A DNA stretch of 34,815 bases from SIG607 sp045537575. Its GTDB lineage: Bacteria > Bacillota > Clostridia > Oscillospirales > Acutalibacteraceae. Location: the NCBI GenBank assembly GCA_045537575.1, contig JAZSPU010000004.1:1-34815 (forward strand), read 5' to 3'. Both the position numbers and the translations under genes were made by a program. The notes beneath the pieces were generated by a model. The model did no database searches. It saw nothing but the letters and a program-made list of their open reading frames with translations, and was not told the DNA's origin. Positions 1 through 7,650 of this stretch are shown here, one piece after another; within the stretch, counting starts at the first letter, position 1; every line of letters begins with the position of its first letter.

Positions 1-252
1 TTCAATACAAAAAAGCTTAAGGTTTTGACTGTGTTTTCACTGATATCTTTGTGCTTAGTTTTTATTATGCTGGCTGTTCCTAACATGTATCATACCGAAA
101 AGGAAATGTTGGGGATAGAAATAACAGCATTAAATAGCGAGGAATTGAAAGCATTTACAGACAACTTAGACAGAGCATATATCAGGTATTATTCAGATCC
201 TGAATCAGATTGGAATAGACGTAAAGATATATTGGACTTTTCTAATTATTAA
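1..252 (+). CDS. Small membrane protein, 5' end outside window
   Basis: The frame is open from the first base of the window and ends at TAA 250-252, so the gene is 5' truncated by the window edge. A TTG at 25 could be a start, but it has no ribosome binding site and the upstream codons are also open. The visible part has one hydrophobic segment (VFSLISLCLVFIMLAV, encoded around 28-78) followed by a charged tail of about 50 residues, consistent with a single-pass membrane protein. The product is not recognised. It ends 14 bases before mgsA, whose ribosome binding site starts at its stop codon, so the two may be cotranscribed. Confidence 0.5.
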   Translation, partial: FNTKKLKVLTVFSLISLCLVFIMLAVPNMYHTEKEMLGIEITALNSEELKAFTDNLDRAYIRYYSDPESDWNRRKDILDFSNY

Positions 253-266
253 TAAGGAGGTAAAAT

Positions 267-665
267 ATGAACATTGCAATTATTGCTCATGACGCTAAAA
301 AGGAACTTATGACTCAGTTCTGTATCGCTTACTGCGGTATTCTTTCGCGACATACACTTTTAGCCACCGGTGCTACGGGTAAAACCGTTAATGAGGCTAC
401 CGGCCTTAACATCATCCGTTTCTTAGGGGGAAGTCAGGGCGGAAGTCAGCAGATAGCATCCCGCATCGGCTGTAACGAAATCGACCTTGTGCTTCTTTTC
501 AGAGATCCTTTAAATCCGAAGCCCCATGAACCTGATGAAACAGCATTACTTCGTCTTTGCGACGTTCACAACATACCCGTTGCCACCAATATTGCCACCG
601 CTGAAATGCTCATTCACGGTCTTGAGCGCGGCGACCTTGATTGGCGCGAATATGTAAAAAATTAA
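267..665 (+). CDS. mgsA: Methylglyoxal synthase, catalytic Asp replaced by Ser
   Basis: Methylglyoxal synthase converts dihydroxyacetone phosphate to methylglyoxal and phosphate, a cytosolic bypass of lower glycolysis. The 132-residue protein has the family's usual short clostridial length and its main blocks: IAHDAKK near residue 8, the phosphate-binding region GGSQGGSQQ at 54-62, LLFRDPLNPKPHEPD near 77-91, and IPVATNIATAEMLIHG. A strong ribosome binding site (AAGGAGGT, 254-261) fixes the start. The odd point is residue 60. In the E. coli and Bacillus enzymes this block reads GGDQ, and the Asp is the catalytic base (Asp71 in E. coli). Here the codon at 444-446 is AGT, Ser. The fold assignment is certain, but activity is open. 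It sits just upstream of hisS. Confidence 0.93.
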   Translation: MNIAIIAHDAKKELMTQFCIAYCGILSRHTLLATGATGKTVNEATGLNIIRFLGGSQGGSQQIASRIGCNEIDLVLLFRDPLNPKPHEPDETALLRLCDVHNIPVATNIATAEMLIHGLERGDLDWREYVKN

Positions 666-701
666 AAGAACTTTATGCTCTTTTCCACCGGAGGAATATA
701 A

Positions 702-1958
702 ATGAACGAGATTAACCGTGCCATAAAGGGCACAAATGACGTTTTGCCCGAAGAAAGCCACGTTTGGCAATTCGTTGAAAGAAAAATGCTCGAAACTGCC
801 GCTCTTTACGGCTTTAAGGAAATAAGAGTTCCCGTTTTTGAGCATACCGAGGTTTTCCAGAGAAGCGTGGGAGATACCACCGACGTTGTTCAAAAGGAAA
901 TGTACACCTTTAACGATAAGGGCGGAAGAAGTATTACCCTTCGCCCCGAGCTTACCGCCGGCGTTATAAGAAGCGTTATCGAAAACGGTCTTTATAACCA
1001 GAGCCTTCCCCAAAAGGTTTGTTATATCGGCGGATGCTACCGCTACGAAAAACCTCAGGCAGGCAGACTAAGAGAATTTCATCAGTTTGGTGTTGAATGT
1101 ATAGGCGCGGCTGCTCCCAGCGCAGATGCCGAGGTTATTTCTCTTGCGAACAGCGTTCTTAAAGGCATTGGACTTGATAAGCTTTCCCTTGAAATAAATT
1201 CTATAGGCTGTCCTACCTGCCGAGCCGCTTACCACAAGGCATTAAAGGCATATTTTGAGAGCAAAAAGGAAAATCTTTGTGAGACCTGTAAAGACCGTCT
1301 TGACAGAAATCCCATGAGAATACTTGACTGCAAGTCTCCTGTTTGCTCTGACATTGCAAAGGATGCCCCCGTAATGATTAACTATCTTTGCGAAGACTGT
1401 GCAAATCACTTTGAAGCAGTTAAAGCAGGACTTAATGAAATGGGCATTGAATATACCGTTAATCCCACAATTGTGCGAGGTCTTGACTACTATACAAGAA
1501 CCGTTTTCGAATTTGTAAGCGGTGATATAGGCGCTCAGTCAACTGTATGCGGCGGCGGAAGATACGACGGACTTATGGAGCAAATGGGCGCTCCCGCAAC
1601 CGCTTCCCTAGGCTTTGCTATGGGAATTGAGCGACTTTTACTTGTTCTTAAATCTAATGAAAAAGAAATCGGTGAAAAACCGATTTGCGATATTTATATT
1701 GCTCCTATGGGCGAAAAAGCAAATATAAAGGCTTTAGCAATTTGCTCCTCTCTTAGAGACAAGGGCTTCTCTTCTCTTACCGATATTTGCGGCAGAGGTC
1801 TTAAGGCTCAGATGCGTTACGCCAACAAAATCGGCGCCCGTTACAGCGTGGTGCTGGGCGATGACGAGCTTGAAAGCGGCTCTATAAGAATTAAAAATAT
1901 GCAGTCAGGCGAAGAACAGGAAATCGCCATAGACGGCATTTGCGAAGTATTAAAGTGA
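702..1958 (+). CDS. hisS: Histidyl-tRNA synthetase
   Basis: Class II aminoacyl-tRNA synthetase that charges tRNA-His with histidine in the cytosol. The 418-residue length is normal for bacterial HisRS. Visible signatures are the N-terminal KGTNDVLPEES, the motif 2 region CYRYEKPQAGRLREFHQFG, the histidine-specific stretch RGLDYYTRTVFEF, GGGRYDGL and the motif 3 block GFAMGIERLLL, followed by the C-terminal anticodon-binding domain (from about residue 330). GGAGGA at 690-695 supports the ATG at 702. The stop is followed after 10 bases by aspS, the hisS-aspS pair typical of Firmicutes. The short gap to mgsA leaves no room for a T-box leader. Confidence 0.98.
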   Translation: MNEINRAIKGTNDVLPEESHVWQFVERKMLETAALYGFKEIRVPVFEHTEVFQRSVGDTTDVVQKEMYTFNDKGGRSITLRPELTAGVIRSVIENGLYNQSLPQKVCYIGGCYRYEKPQAGRLREFHQFGVECIGAAAPSADAEVISLANSVLKGIGLDKLSLEINSIGCPTCRAAYHKALKAYFESKKENLCETCKDRLDRNPMRILDCKSPVCSDIAKDAPVMINYLCEDCANHFEAVKAGLNEMGIEYTVNPTIVRGLDYYTRTVFEFVSGDIGAQSTVCGGGRYDGLMEQMGAPATASLGFAMGIERLLLVLKSNEKEIGEKPICDIYIAPMGEKANIKALAICSSLRDKGFSSLTDICGRGLKAQMRYANKIGARYSVVLGDDELESGSIRIKNMQSGEEQEIAIDGICEVLK

Positions 1959-1968
1959 GGTAACAAAA

Positions 1969-3753
1969 ATGGCACTTGACAGAATGGACTCATTAAAACG
2001 CACCCACTACTGCGGAACTCTCCGTACAGAAGACGAGGGCAAGGAAGTAGTAGTTTGCGGTTGGACTCAGCGTCAGAGAGACTTAGGCGGTCTTATATTT
2101 ATAGATCTGCGAGACAGAACGGGCATTATTCAGCTTGCCTTTGACGACAACACCGAAAAGGCTGTTTTTGAAAAGGCAACCTCTGTAAGAAGCGAATTTG
2201 TGCTTATGGCTCAGGGTAAGGTTCGCCGCCGTTCCTCTATAAATAAGGAAATTCCTACAGGAGAAATTGAAATTGAGGTTACTACCCTTAAAATTTTGGG
2301 CAAAGCCGAAACTCCTCCCTTTGATATCACCAATGATACAAAGGCTAACGAGGAATTACGTCTTAAGTTCCGCTATCTTGATTTAAGACGCGAAAAGCTC
2401 CAGAAAAATATTATGACTCGTCACCGTATCGCAAAGGTTACCCGTGACTACTTTGACGAAAACGGATTTTTAGAGATAGAAACTCCTACTCTTATTAAAT
2501 CCACCCCCGAAGGCGCAAGAGACTATCTTGTTCCCTCCCGTATTCATCACGGCAGTTTTTATGCTCTGCCCCAGTCTCCTCAGCTTTATAAACAGCTTCT
2601 TATGCTTTCGGGCTTTGACCGTTACGTTCAGCTTGCCCGTTGCTACCGCGACGAAGATTTACGCGCTGACCGTCAGCCCGAGTTTACTCAGATAGATATG
2701 GAAATGTCCTTTGTAGAAATGGAAGACATTTTCGCTATTGCTGAAGGCTATATGAAGCGTCTCTTTAAGGAAATATTAAACGTTGACCTTACTTTACCCC
2801 TTCCCCGTCTTAAATTCAACGACGCTATGGAGCAGTACGGTTCAGATAAGCCCGACATTCGTTTCGATATGAAGCTTATCGACCTTAGTGACACTGTAAA
2901 GGATTGCGGATTTTCTGTATTTGCCGACACCGTTAAAAACGGCGGCAGTGTCAGAGCTATTTGTGCTAAGGGCGGCGCAAACGTTTATACAAGAAAAGAA
3001 ATTGATAAACTCACCGAAGAAGCCAAGGGTATGGGCGCTAAAGGTCTTGCATTTATCCGTTTTGCCGAGGATACCCCCACCTGCGCTTTCTCTAAATTCT
3101 TAAGCGAGGACGAATTTAAGGCTATCCTTGATAAAACAGGATGCGAAAAGGGTGACGTTGTATTTATTATTGCAGATAAAAAACGTCTTGCGCTTTCGGT
3201 TCTCGGAAATATCCGTCTTACCGTTGCAAAACGTCTTGAAATTATCCCCAACACCTATGCGCCTCTCTGGATTACCGAATTCCCCTTCTTCGAGTATAAC
3301 GAGGATACAGGCAACTGGGATGCTATGCATCATCCCTTTACCTCACCTCTTGACGAGTGCATCCCCTATCTTGAAAGCGAGCCCGACAAGGTTTACGCAA
3401 AGGCTTACGACCTTGTAATGAACGGTATTGAGCTTTCAAGCGGTTCTATAAGAATTACCGATCCTGCCCTTCAGAATCAGATGTTCAAAGCATTAGGACT
3501 AAGCGATGAAGAGGCTCACGAGAAGTTCGGCTTCTTAACCGACGCTTTCCGTTTCGGCGCTCCTCCTCACGGCGGTCTTGCAATCGGTCTTGACAGAATT
3601 TGTATGCTTCTTACCGAAAGCGACAGTCTCAGAGACGTAGTTGCCTTCCCGAAGGTATCTAACTGCAGCGAACTTATGTCGGGCGCTCCCGGTACGGTAG
3701 ATACTGCCCAACTAAACGATCTTGCTATTGCAATTATGAAAGAAGATAAATAA
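1969..3753 (+). CDS. aspS: Aspartyl-tRNA synthetase
   Basis: Bacterial-type class IIb aspartyl-tRNA synthetase of 594 residues, the usual length. Domain order is an N-terminal OB-fold anticodon-binding domain (CGWTQRQRDLGGLIFIDLRDRTG), the catalytic core with FRYLDLRREKLQ, motif 2 (ARCYRDEDLRADRQPEFTQID), the bacterial GAD insertion in the middle (about residues 290-420), and motif 3 near the C-terminus (GLAIGLDRICMLL). It starts 10 bases after hisS with GAGGT just upstream, so it is probably translated from the same mRNA. A strong terminator follows at 3793-3824. Nothing is unusual in the sequence. Whether it discriminates tRNA-Asp from tRNA-Asn cannot be decided by eye. Confidence 0.98.
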   Translation: MALDRMDSLKRTHYCGTLRTEDEGKEVVVCGWTQRQRDLGGLIFIDLRDRTGIIQLAFDDNTEKAVFEKATSVRSEFVLMAQGKVRRRSSINKEIPTGEIEIEVTTLKILGKAETPPFDITNDTKANEELRLKFRYLDLRREKLQKNIMTRHRIAKVTRDYFDENGFLEIETPTLIKSTPEGARDYLVPSRIHHGSFYALPQSPQLYKQLLMLSGFDRYVQLARCYRDEDLRADRQPEFTQIDMEMSFVEMEDIFAIAEGYMKRLFKEILNVDLTLPLPRLKFNDAMEQYGSDKPDIRFDMKLIDLSDTVKDCGFSVFADTVKNGGSVRAICAKGGANVYTRKEIDKLTEEAKGMGAKGLAFIRFAEDTPTCAFSKFLSEDEFKAILDKTGCEKGDVVFIIADKKRLALSVLGNIRLTVAKRLEIIPNTYAPLWITEFPFFEYNEDTGNWDAMHHPFTSPLDECIPYLESEPDKVYAKAYDLVMNGIELSSGSIRITDPALQNQMFKALGLSDEEAHEKFGFLTDAFRFGAPPHGGLAIGLDRICMLLTESDSLRDVVAFPKVSNCSELMSGAPGTVDTAQLNDLAIAIMKEDK

Positions 3754-3792
3754 ACTTGAAGCTTTAAAAAATAATTACGGCAAATAAACGTG

Positions 3793-3824
3793 ACCGCTCA
3801 GCGCTGCTGAGCGGTTGTTTTTTT
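3793..3824 (+). terminator. Intrinsic terminator after aspS
   Basis: A ten-base-pair GC-rich stem (3793-3802 with 3806-3815; arms read CCGCTCAGC and GCTGAGCGG plus an A-T pair) has a three-base loop and is followed by a T-rich run to 3824. It closes the mgsA-hisS-aspS unit. Confidence 0.93.
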
Positions 3825-3853
3825 ATGCAAAAGTTTTGAAAATTTATAAAAAG

Positions 3854-3951
3854 TTATGAACAATGCCTGTTAGGTTACTAACGGGCATTTTTCGTTATAA
3901 ATAGGGAGTTATTAAGGTTATGCACCGACTTATGAACAATAGTTATGCACC
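3854..3951 (+). promoter_or_regulatory. Four same-strand DnaA-box-like 9-mers
   Basis: Two motifs alternate in one orientation: TTATGAACA at 3854 and 3930, and TTATGCACC at 3918 and 3943. Each differs by one position from the relaxed DnaA box TTWTNCACA. They lie directly upstream of the phage-derived cassette, where I see no good sigma-A promoter. They could be an operator array, a vestigial origin or coincidence in AT-rich DNA. Confidence 0.3.
3864..3892 (+). terminator. Second terminator-like hairpin before the phage cassette
   Basis: A ten-base-pair stem (3864-3873 with 3878-3887, one G-T pair) with a GTTA loop and a T5 tail at 3888-3892. It lies 40 bases after the aspS terminator, so the cassette is insulated from aspS transcription by two hairpins. 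It may be a relic of a lost phage gene upstream. Confidence 0.75.
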
Positions 3952-3975
3952 AAATGGGTAAAAAAATGTCGGTGA

Positions 3976-4290
3976 ATGTCGCAAATTGACTGCATAATAT
4001 ATGCTTATCGACAGGAGGGAACGACCATAAAACAGCGTGATTTAAAAAACGAAATGAAGAAAATTTTAAATGCAAAATTGCCGGAAAACGAAGTAAATGA
4101 ACTTAAAGAGGACGGCTATAAAGTGTCAGGCGCTACCCGACTTACAGGAATAGTAATTGCTCTTTATAAAAAAGCCGCCGCAGGCGATATGAGCGCTATT
4201 AAAGAGGTGCTTTCCCTCGTTGCCGACAAAACCGAAATAAGTGAAAACGGGGTGACCATTATAGACGATGTCAGAAATAAAGATAGCTGA
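3976..4290 (+). CDS. Terminase small subunit-like protein (start uncertain)
   Basis: Small basic and helical protein immediately upstream of, and overlapping by 23 bases, a clear large terminase, so small terminase (DNA recognition for packaging) is the natural assignment. The middle reads GATRLTGIVIALYKKAAAGDMSAIKEVLSLV, a helical pattern common in such proteins. The start is problematic. The frame is open from ATG 3976, but the only good ribosome binding site (AGGAGGGA, 4013-4020) sits inside that frame, eight bases before ATA at 4027. The first ATG after it is 4054, too far downstream. Either ATA is used, or an ancestral ATG at 4027 has mutated. The protein from 4027 would have 87 residues. 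The family call rests mainly on context. Confidence 0.7.
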   Translation: MSQIDCIIYAYRQEGTTIKQRDLKNEMKKILNAKLPENEVNELKEDGYKVSGATRLTGIVIALYKKAAAGDMSAIKEVLSLVADKTEISENGVTIIDDVRNKDS

Positions 4291-5554
4291 GCTTATTGGT
4301 AAAGGCTATGACGATTATTGGAACTGTGATAAGCGTTACCGCGTACTTAAAGGCGGAAAGGGAAGCAAAAAGACAAGTGTTACCGCCCTTAATCTTATTT
4401 ACAGGCTTATGAAATTTGATAAAAGCAATCTGCTTGTTATAAGAGCGGTGATGAACACCCACAGAAATTCCACCTTTGCGGCTCTTAGCTGGGCGCAAAA
4501 CAAGCTTGGAGTGGAAAACCTTTGGCAAAACAGCGTTTCCAATATGGAAATGACCTATTTGCCCACAGGACAGAAAATACTTTTCAGAGGAATGGACGAC
4601 GTTTTAAAGCTTGCAGGTATTCAAAGTTCTATCGGAACATTTAATTTTGTATGGATAGAGGAAGCCTTTGAAATCGGCAGTGAAGCGGATTTTGAAAAGC
4701 TCGACCTTACGGTTCCGCGAGGGGAAGTAAGTGAAGGCTATTTTAAGCAGACCACCATTACCTTTAACCCTTGGAGTAAAGAGCATTGGCTGAAAAAGAG
4801 ATTTTTTGACAATCCCGACAGTCAGACCGCCACATTTTCCACTAACTATTTAATAAATGAGTTTTTGGATGCCACAGACCGACGGGTTTTTGAGCGAATG
4901 AAGAAAACCAACGCGCGAAAGTATGCAGTTGCAGGTCTTGGCGAATGGGGAATTGCAGAAGGTCTTGTTTACGAAAACTGGACTGTTGAGCACCGAGATA
5001 TTAATTTGCTCAAAAGTACGGGGTTCAGGGCTTTTTTCGGTCTTGACTACGGCTACGTTAACGATCCTACCGCTTTTATTGCCTTTTTTGTAAACGTTAA
5101 TTCAAAAGAAATTCACATTTTTGATGAGTTCTACAAAAAGCGGATGTTAAACAGCGATATAGCAAAGGAAATCAAAAAACGCGGCTACAGTAAAGAAAGA
5201 ATCAGGGCTGACTCCGCCGAGCCAAAATCAAACGAAGACCTTAAAAGACTCGGTATTCACCGCATCACTCCTGCGGCAAAGGGGCGGGACAGCATATTAA
5301 ACGGTATTGCGCGAATAAGCGAATATAAAATTACCGTTGAACCTATTTGTGTTGCCGCTATTAAGGAGCTTTCCACCTATTGCTATGGAGACAGATGCAA
5401 CGAAAGAGGCTTACGGCTTCCCGATGATAGAGACAATCATTTACTTGATGCTCTTCGATACGCCTTTGAAGACGTTAAATATCTTGAACACCAAAGAGAT
5501 GATACCGACGGCTTTAAGGGCAGAGATCTACTGTTTGGGAGATGGACACAATAG
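4268..5554 (+). CDS. terL: Phage terminase large subunit (PBSX/Terminase_3 type)
   Basis: Motor and nuclease that packages DNA into a procapsid. The 428-residue protein is full length for this family. The N-terminal ATPase has a Walker A-like GGKGSKKT at residues 29-36 and a Walker B FVWIEE at 127-132, with FNPWSKEHW after it. The C-terminal RNase H-like nuclease shows the expected acidic residues: D260 in GLDYGYVNDPTAF, D315 in RADSAEP and D394 in LLDALRYAFED. All catalytic positions look intact, so the gene is not visibly decaying. It overlaps the upstream small-terminase frame and the downstream membrane-protein frame, the tight packing of a phage head operon. Confidence 0.95.
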   Translation: MSEIKIAELIGKGYDDYWNCDKRYRVLKGGKGSKKTSVTALNLIYRLMKFDKSNLLVIRAVMNTHRNSTFAALSWAQNKLGVENLWQNSVSNMEMTYLPTGQKILFRGMDDVLKLAGIQSSIGTFNFVWIEEAFEIGSEADFEKLDLTVPRGEVSEGYFKQTTITFNPWSKEHWLKKRFFDNPDSQTATFSTNYLINEFLDATDRRVFERMKKTNARKYAVAGLGEWGIAEGLVYENWTVEHRDINLLKSTGFRAFFGLDYGYVNDPTAFIAFFVNVNSKEIHIFDEFYKKRMLNSDIAKEIKKRGYSKERIRADSAEPKSNEDLKRLGIHRITPAAKGRDSILNGIARISEYKITVEPICVAAIKELSTYCYGDRCNERGLRLPDDRDNHLLDALRYAFEDVKYLEHQRDDTDGFKGRDLLFGRWTQ

Positions 5555-5790
5555 AAATTTTATTAATTATTTTACTGGATGTTTCAGCCTTTTTTATGGG
5601 GCTGGTCTTAGGACTGGCTGTAAAGAGAAAAAGGCAGGAATATAAAAAGAGAAGCAAGGCGGTAGTTAAAAATAACGATTTGTTTTCGCTTCTCTACTAT
5701 ACCCCCGGCGAACCGACAGATAAACTGTCAAAGCCGAAGCATTTAAAGGAGAATGACAATGGAAAACAAAACCGAAATCACACCCGATGA
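5542..5790 (+). CDS. Small membrane protein in the phage head module
   Basis: 82 residues with one N-terminal membrane segment (about residues 5-25, LLIILLDVSAFFMGLVLGLAV) followed by a Lys/Arg-rich cytosolic tail. It overlaps the end of terL by 13 bases and the start of the scaffold gene by more than 30. Known order in related phages would place the portal here, but the portal is 1.8 kb downstream. No family is recognised. The overlap on both sides argues that it is a real gene of the cassette. A membrane protein at this place in a head module is unusual. Confidence 0.65.
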   Translation: MDTIEILLIILLDVSAFFMGLVLGLAVKRKRQEYKKRSKAVVKNNDLFSLLYYTPGEPTDKLSKPKHLKENDNGKQNRNHTR

Positions 5791-6367
5791 GGAAATGGGG
5801 GCCACCACGCCCGAAAATGACAGGGTCATACCCATTAAATTTAACAAGGAAATACGGCATTTAACCTTGGAGGAAGCATCAACGCTTTCTCAAAAGGGGC
5901 TGAAATTCGAGACTATTGAAAAACAATGGTCGCGTCTTTTGGCTTTAGCTAAAGAAGATAATTCCTCAGCACAGGAATTTCTGGACGCACTGGAGAAAGG
6001 GAGAACAGAAAAAAGACTAGAAGAGCTCACAAAAGAGTGCGGCGGAAACAGTGAAATGGCGCAACGAATTATTGACCTTGAAAAAGGAGAAAGTAATTCG
6101 CTAAAGGGCGCCGAGGAATTAAGCGAATATTTCCCTCAATTGACAGTTGATGAACTGCCATCTGAAGTAGTAGAAAGGGCAACGCAGTTAGGCTCGAATA
6201 TATTAGACGAATATCTGCGCTTTAAAGCCCGTGAAGCTACTGCTTTAAAAGAACTTGAAAGGCAGAGAAAAGAAAACTTAAAAAGCTCTGTCGGTTCGCA
6301 AAAGGTAGGCGGTATATACCGCACCCCCGAAAACGAACAGTTTATTCGGGGACTTTGGAATAAATAA
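5759..6367 (+). CDS. Phage scaffolding-like protein
   Basis: 202-residue acidic, strongly helical protein just upstream of the major capsid gene, the classical position of the scaffold that shapes the procapsid. The segment VIPIKFNKEIRHLTLEEASTL and the following QKGLKFETIEKQ resemble scaffold proteins of clostridial phages. The C-terminus is basic and ends with a short conserved-looking tail, YRTPENEQFIRGLWNK, as expected for a capsid-binding end. AAGGAG at 5746-5751 is too close to ATG 5753 and fits ATG 5759 better, so the latter is chosen. The assignment rests on position and composition. Confidence 0.75.
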   Translation: MENKTEITPDEEMGATTPENDRVIPIKFNKEIRHLTLEEASTLSQKGLKFETIEKQWSRLLALAKEDNSSAQEFLDALEKGRTEKRLEELTKECGGNSEMAQRIIDLEKGESNSLKGAEELSEYFPQLTVDELPSEVVERATQLGSNILDEYLRFKAREATALKELERQRKENLKSSVGSQKVGGIYRTPENEQFIRGLWNK

Positions 6368-6394
6368 AAATTAAAACAAAAGGAGAAAAAAATT

Positions 6395-7573
6395 ATGGCA
6401 ATTAACACATTAGAAGCCGCAAGTATGTATAGCGAGGAGCTTGACCGCCTTTTCACTCAGAAAAGTGTAACAGGTTTCTTTGCAGACAACGCTTTCGGCG
6501 CACGTTTTGTAGGCGCAAAAACTGTAATTGTGCCTGACATTGATTTTCAGGGTCTTGCAGATTATGACCGTGACACAGGCTTTACCAGAGGTGCTATTAC
6601 TGTATCCAACACCTCTTACACCATGCAGATGGATCGCGCACGTTCACTCCAGATTGACAGAGAGGATCTTGATGAAACCGGTATCGCAAATCTTGCGGGT
6701 AAAATTCTCGGCGAATACGTTCGCACAAAGGTTGTTCCCGAATGTGATGCATACTGTCTTTCTAAGCTTTCCGGTCTTGCAATTTCCCGCGGCAACACCA
6801 TTACCGGTGATACCGAAAAGCCTATTTCTGCACTTAATCAGCTTATTGCAAACGTTCAGAAAAAGGTTGGTTTTGACAGCGAACTGGTTGCATTTATCGA
6901 CTGCGGTATGTACGCACGTATCGCTAACAGCGAAGAGCTTTCTAAAATGATAACCGTTTCCGACTTTAAGCAGGGGGATATTAATCTTACCGTAAAAAGT
7001 CTTAACGGCGTAGCTCTTATTCCTGTTGTAAGCGAAAGAATGAAAACTGCATACACCTTTAACAGCGGTGCTGCAGGCGGATTTGTTCCTCAGGACAACG
7101 CAAAGACCACATTTATGCTTGTTTGCGCTAAGGACAGCGCTCATCTTATGAAGAAAACCGAAAAGATGCGTATTTTTGCACCTGATCAGAACCCCGATGC
7201 TGATGCATTTAAGTTCGATTACCGCATCTACTATGATGTATTTGTAAAGAAGAGCGGTCTTGATGCTGTTTGGGCTTGGATTGCCCCTGCTGTAAACATT
7301 ACCACTCAGCCTAAGGATACTGCTGTTACCGAAGGTTCCATTACCGGCACCCTTACCGTTGCCGCTAACAGCGAAGCAGGTGGTACTCTTACTTATCAGT
7401 GGTACCTTTCCGATGAAAACGGCACAAATACCGTTAAGGTAGCAGGTGCAAATGCCGCAACACTGACCATTCCTAAAGATTTAACAGCCGGCGAATATTA
7501 CTTCTATGTAGTAGTTACCGCTGACGGCATTAATGAAAAAACCTCTGCCAAAGCAAAGGTAACCGTTAACTAA
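6395..7573 (+). CDS. Major capsid protein with C-terminal Ig-like domain
   Basis: 392-residue major capsid protein that forms the icosahedral shell. Residues 1-300 form the capsid domain, with IVPDIDFQGLADYDRDTGFTRG near the N-terminus and a DYRIYYDVFVKKSGLDAVWAW ending typical of phage coat proteins. Residues about 300-392 are a separate immunoglobulin-like domain (NITTQPKDTAVTEGS, then LTYQWYLSDENGT, ending AKAKVTVN), the kind often displayed on the capsid surface to bind carbohydrates. The ribosome binding site AAAAGGAGA is strong, and a perfect terminator follows at 7586-7612, as expected for a gene that must be made in excess over its neighbours. Confidence 0.9.
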   Translation: MAINTLEAASMYSEELDRLFTQKSVTGFFADNAFGARFVGAKTVIVPDIDFQGLADYDRDTGFTRGAITVSNTSYTMQMDRARSLQIDREDLDETGIANLAGKILGEYVRTKVVPECDAYCLSKLSGLAISRGNTITGDTEKPISALNQLIANVQKKVGFDSELVAFIDCGMYARIANSEELSKMITVSDFKQGDINLTVKSLNGVALIPVVSERMKTAYTFNSGAAGGFVPQDNAKTTFMLVCAKDSAHLMKKTEKMRIFAPDQNPDADAFKFDYRIYYDVFVKKSGLDAVWAWIAPAVNITTQPKDTAVTEGSITGTLTVAANSEAGGTLTYQWYLSDENGTNTVKVAGANAATLTIPKDLTAGEYYFYVVVTADGINEKTSAKAKVTVN

Positions 7574-7585
7574 GCAAACACCCTT

Positions 7586-7612
7586 GGGGAGAGGAAACTC
7601 TCCCCTTTTTTT
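7586..7612 (+). terminator. Intrinsic terminator between capsid and portal genes
   Basis: An eight-base-pair perfect stem (7586-7593 with 7598-7605, GGGGAGAG and CTCTCCCC) with a GAAA tetraloop and a T7 tail. It splits the cassette into an upstream packaging/capsid unit and a downstream portal/nozzle/lysis unit. I see no clear promoter between it and the portal gene, so partial read-through is likely and would set capsid-to-portal stoichiometry. Confidence 0.93.
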
Positions 7613-7650
7613 AAACTTAATTCACTTGTATTTTAACCAAGGAGGTCAAA

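Noticed and set aside
666..701. T-box or leader before hisS
   Set aside because: Only 36 bases separate mgsA and hisS, too short for a T-box, and no specifier structure is visible.
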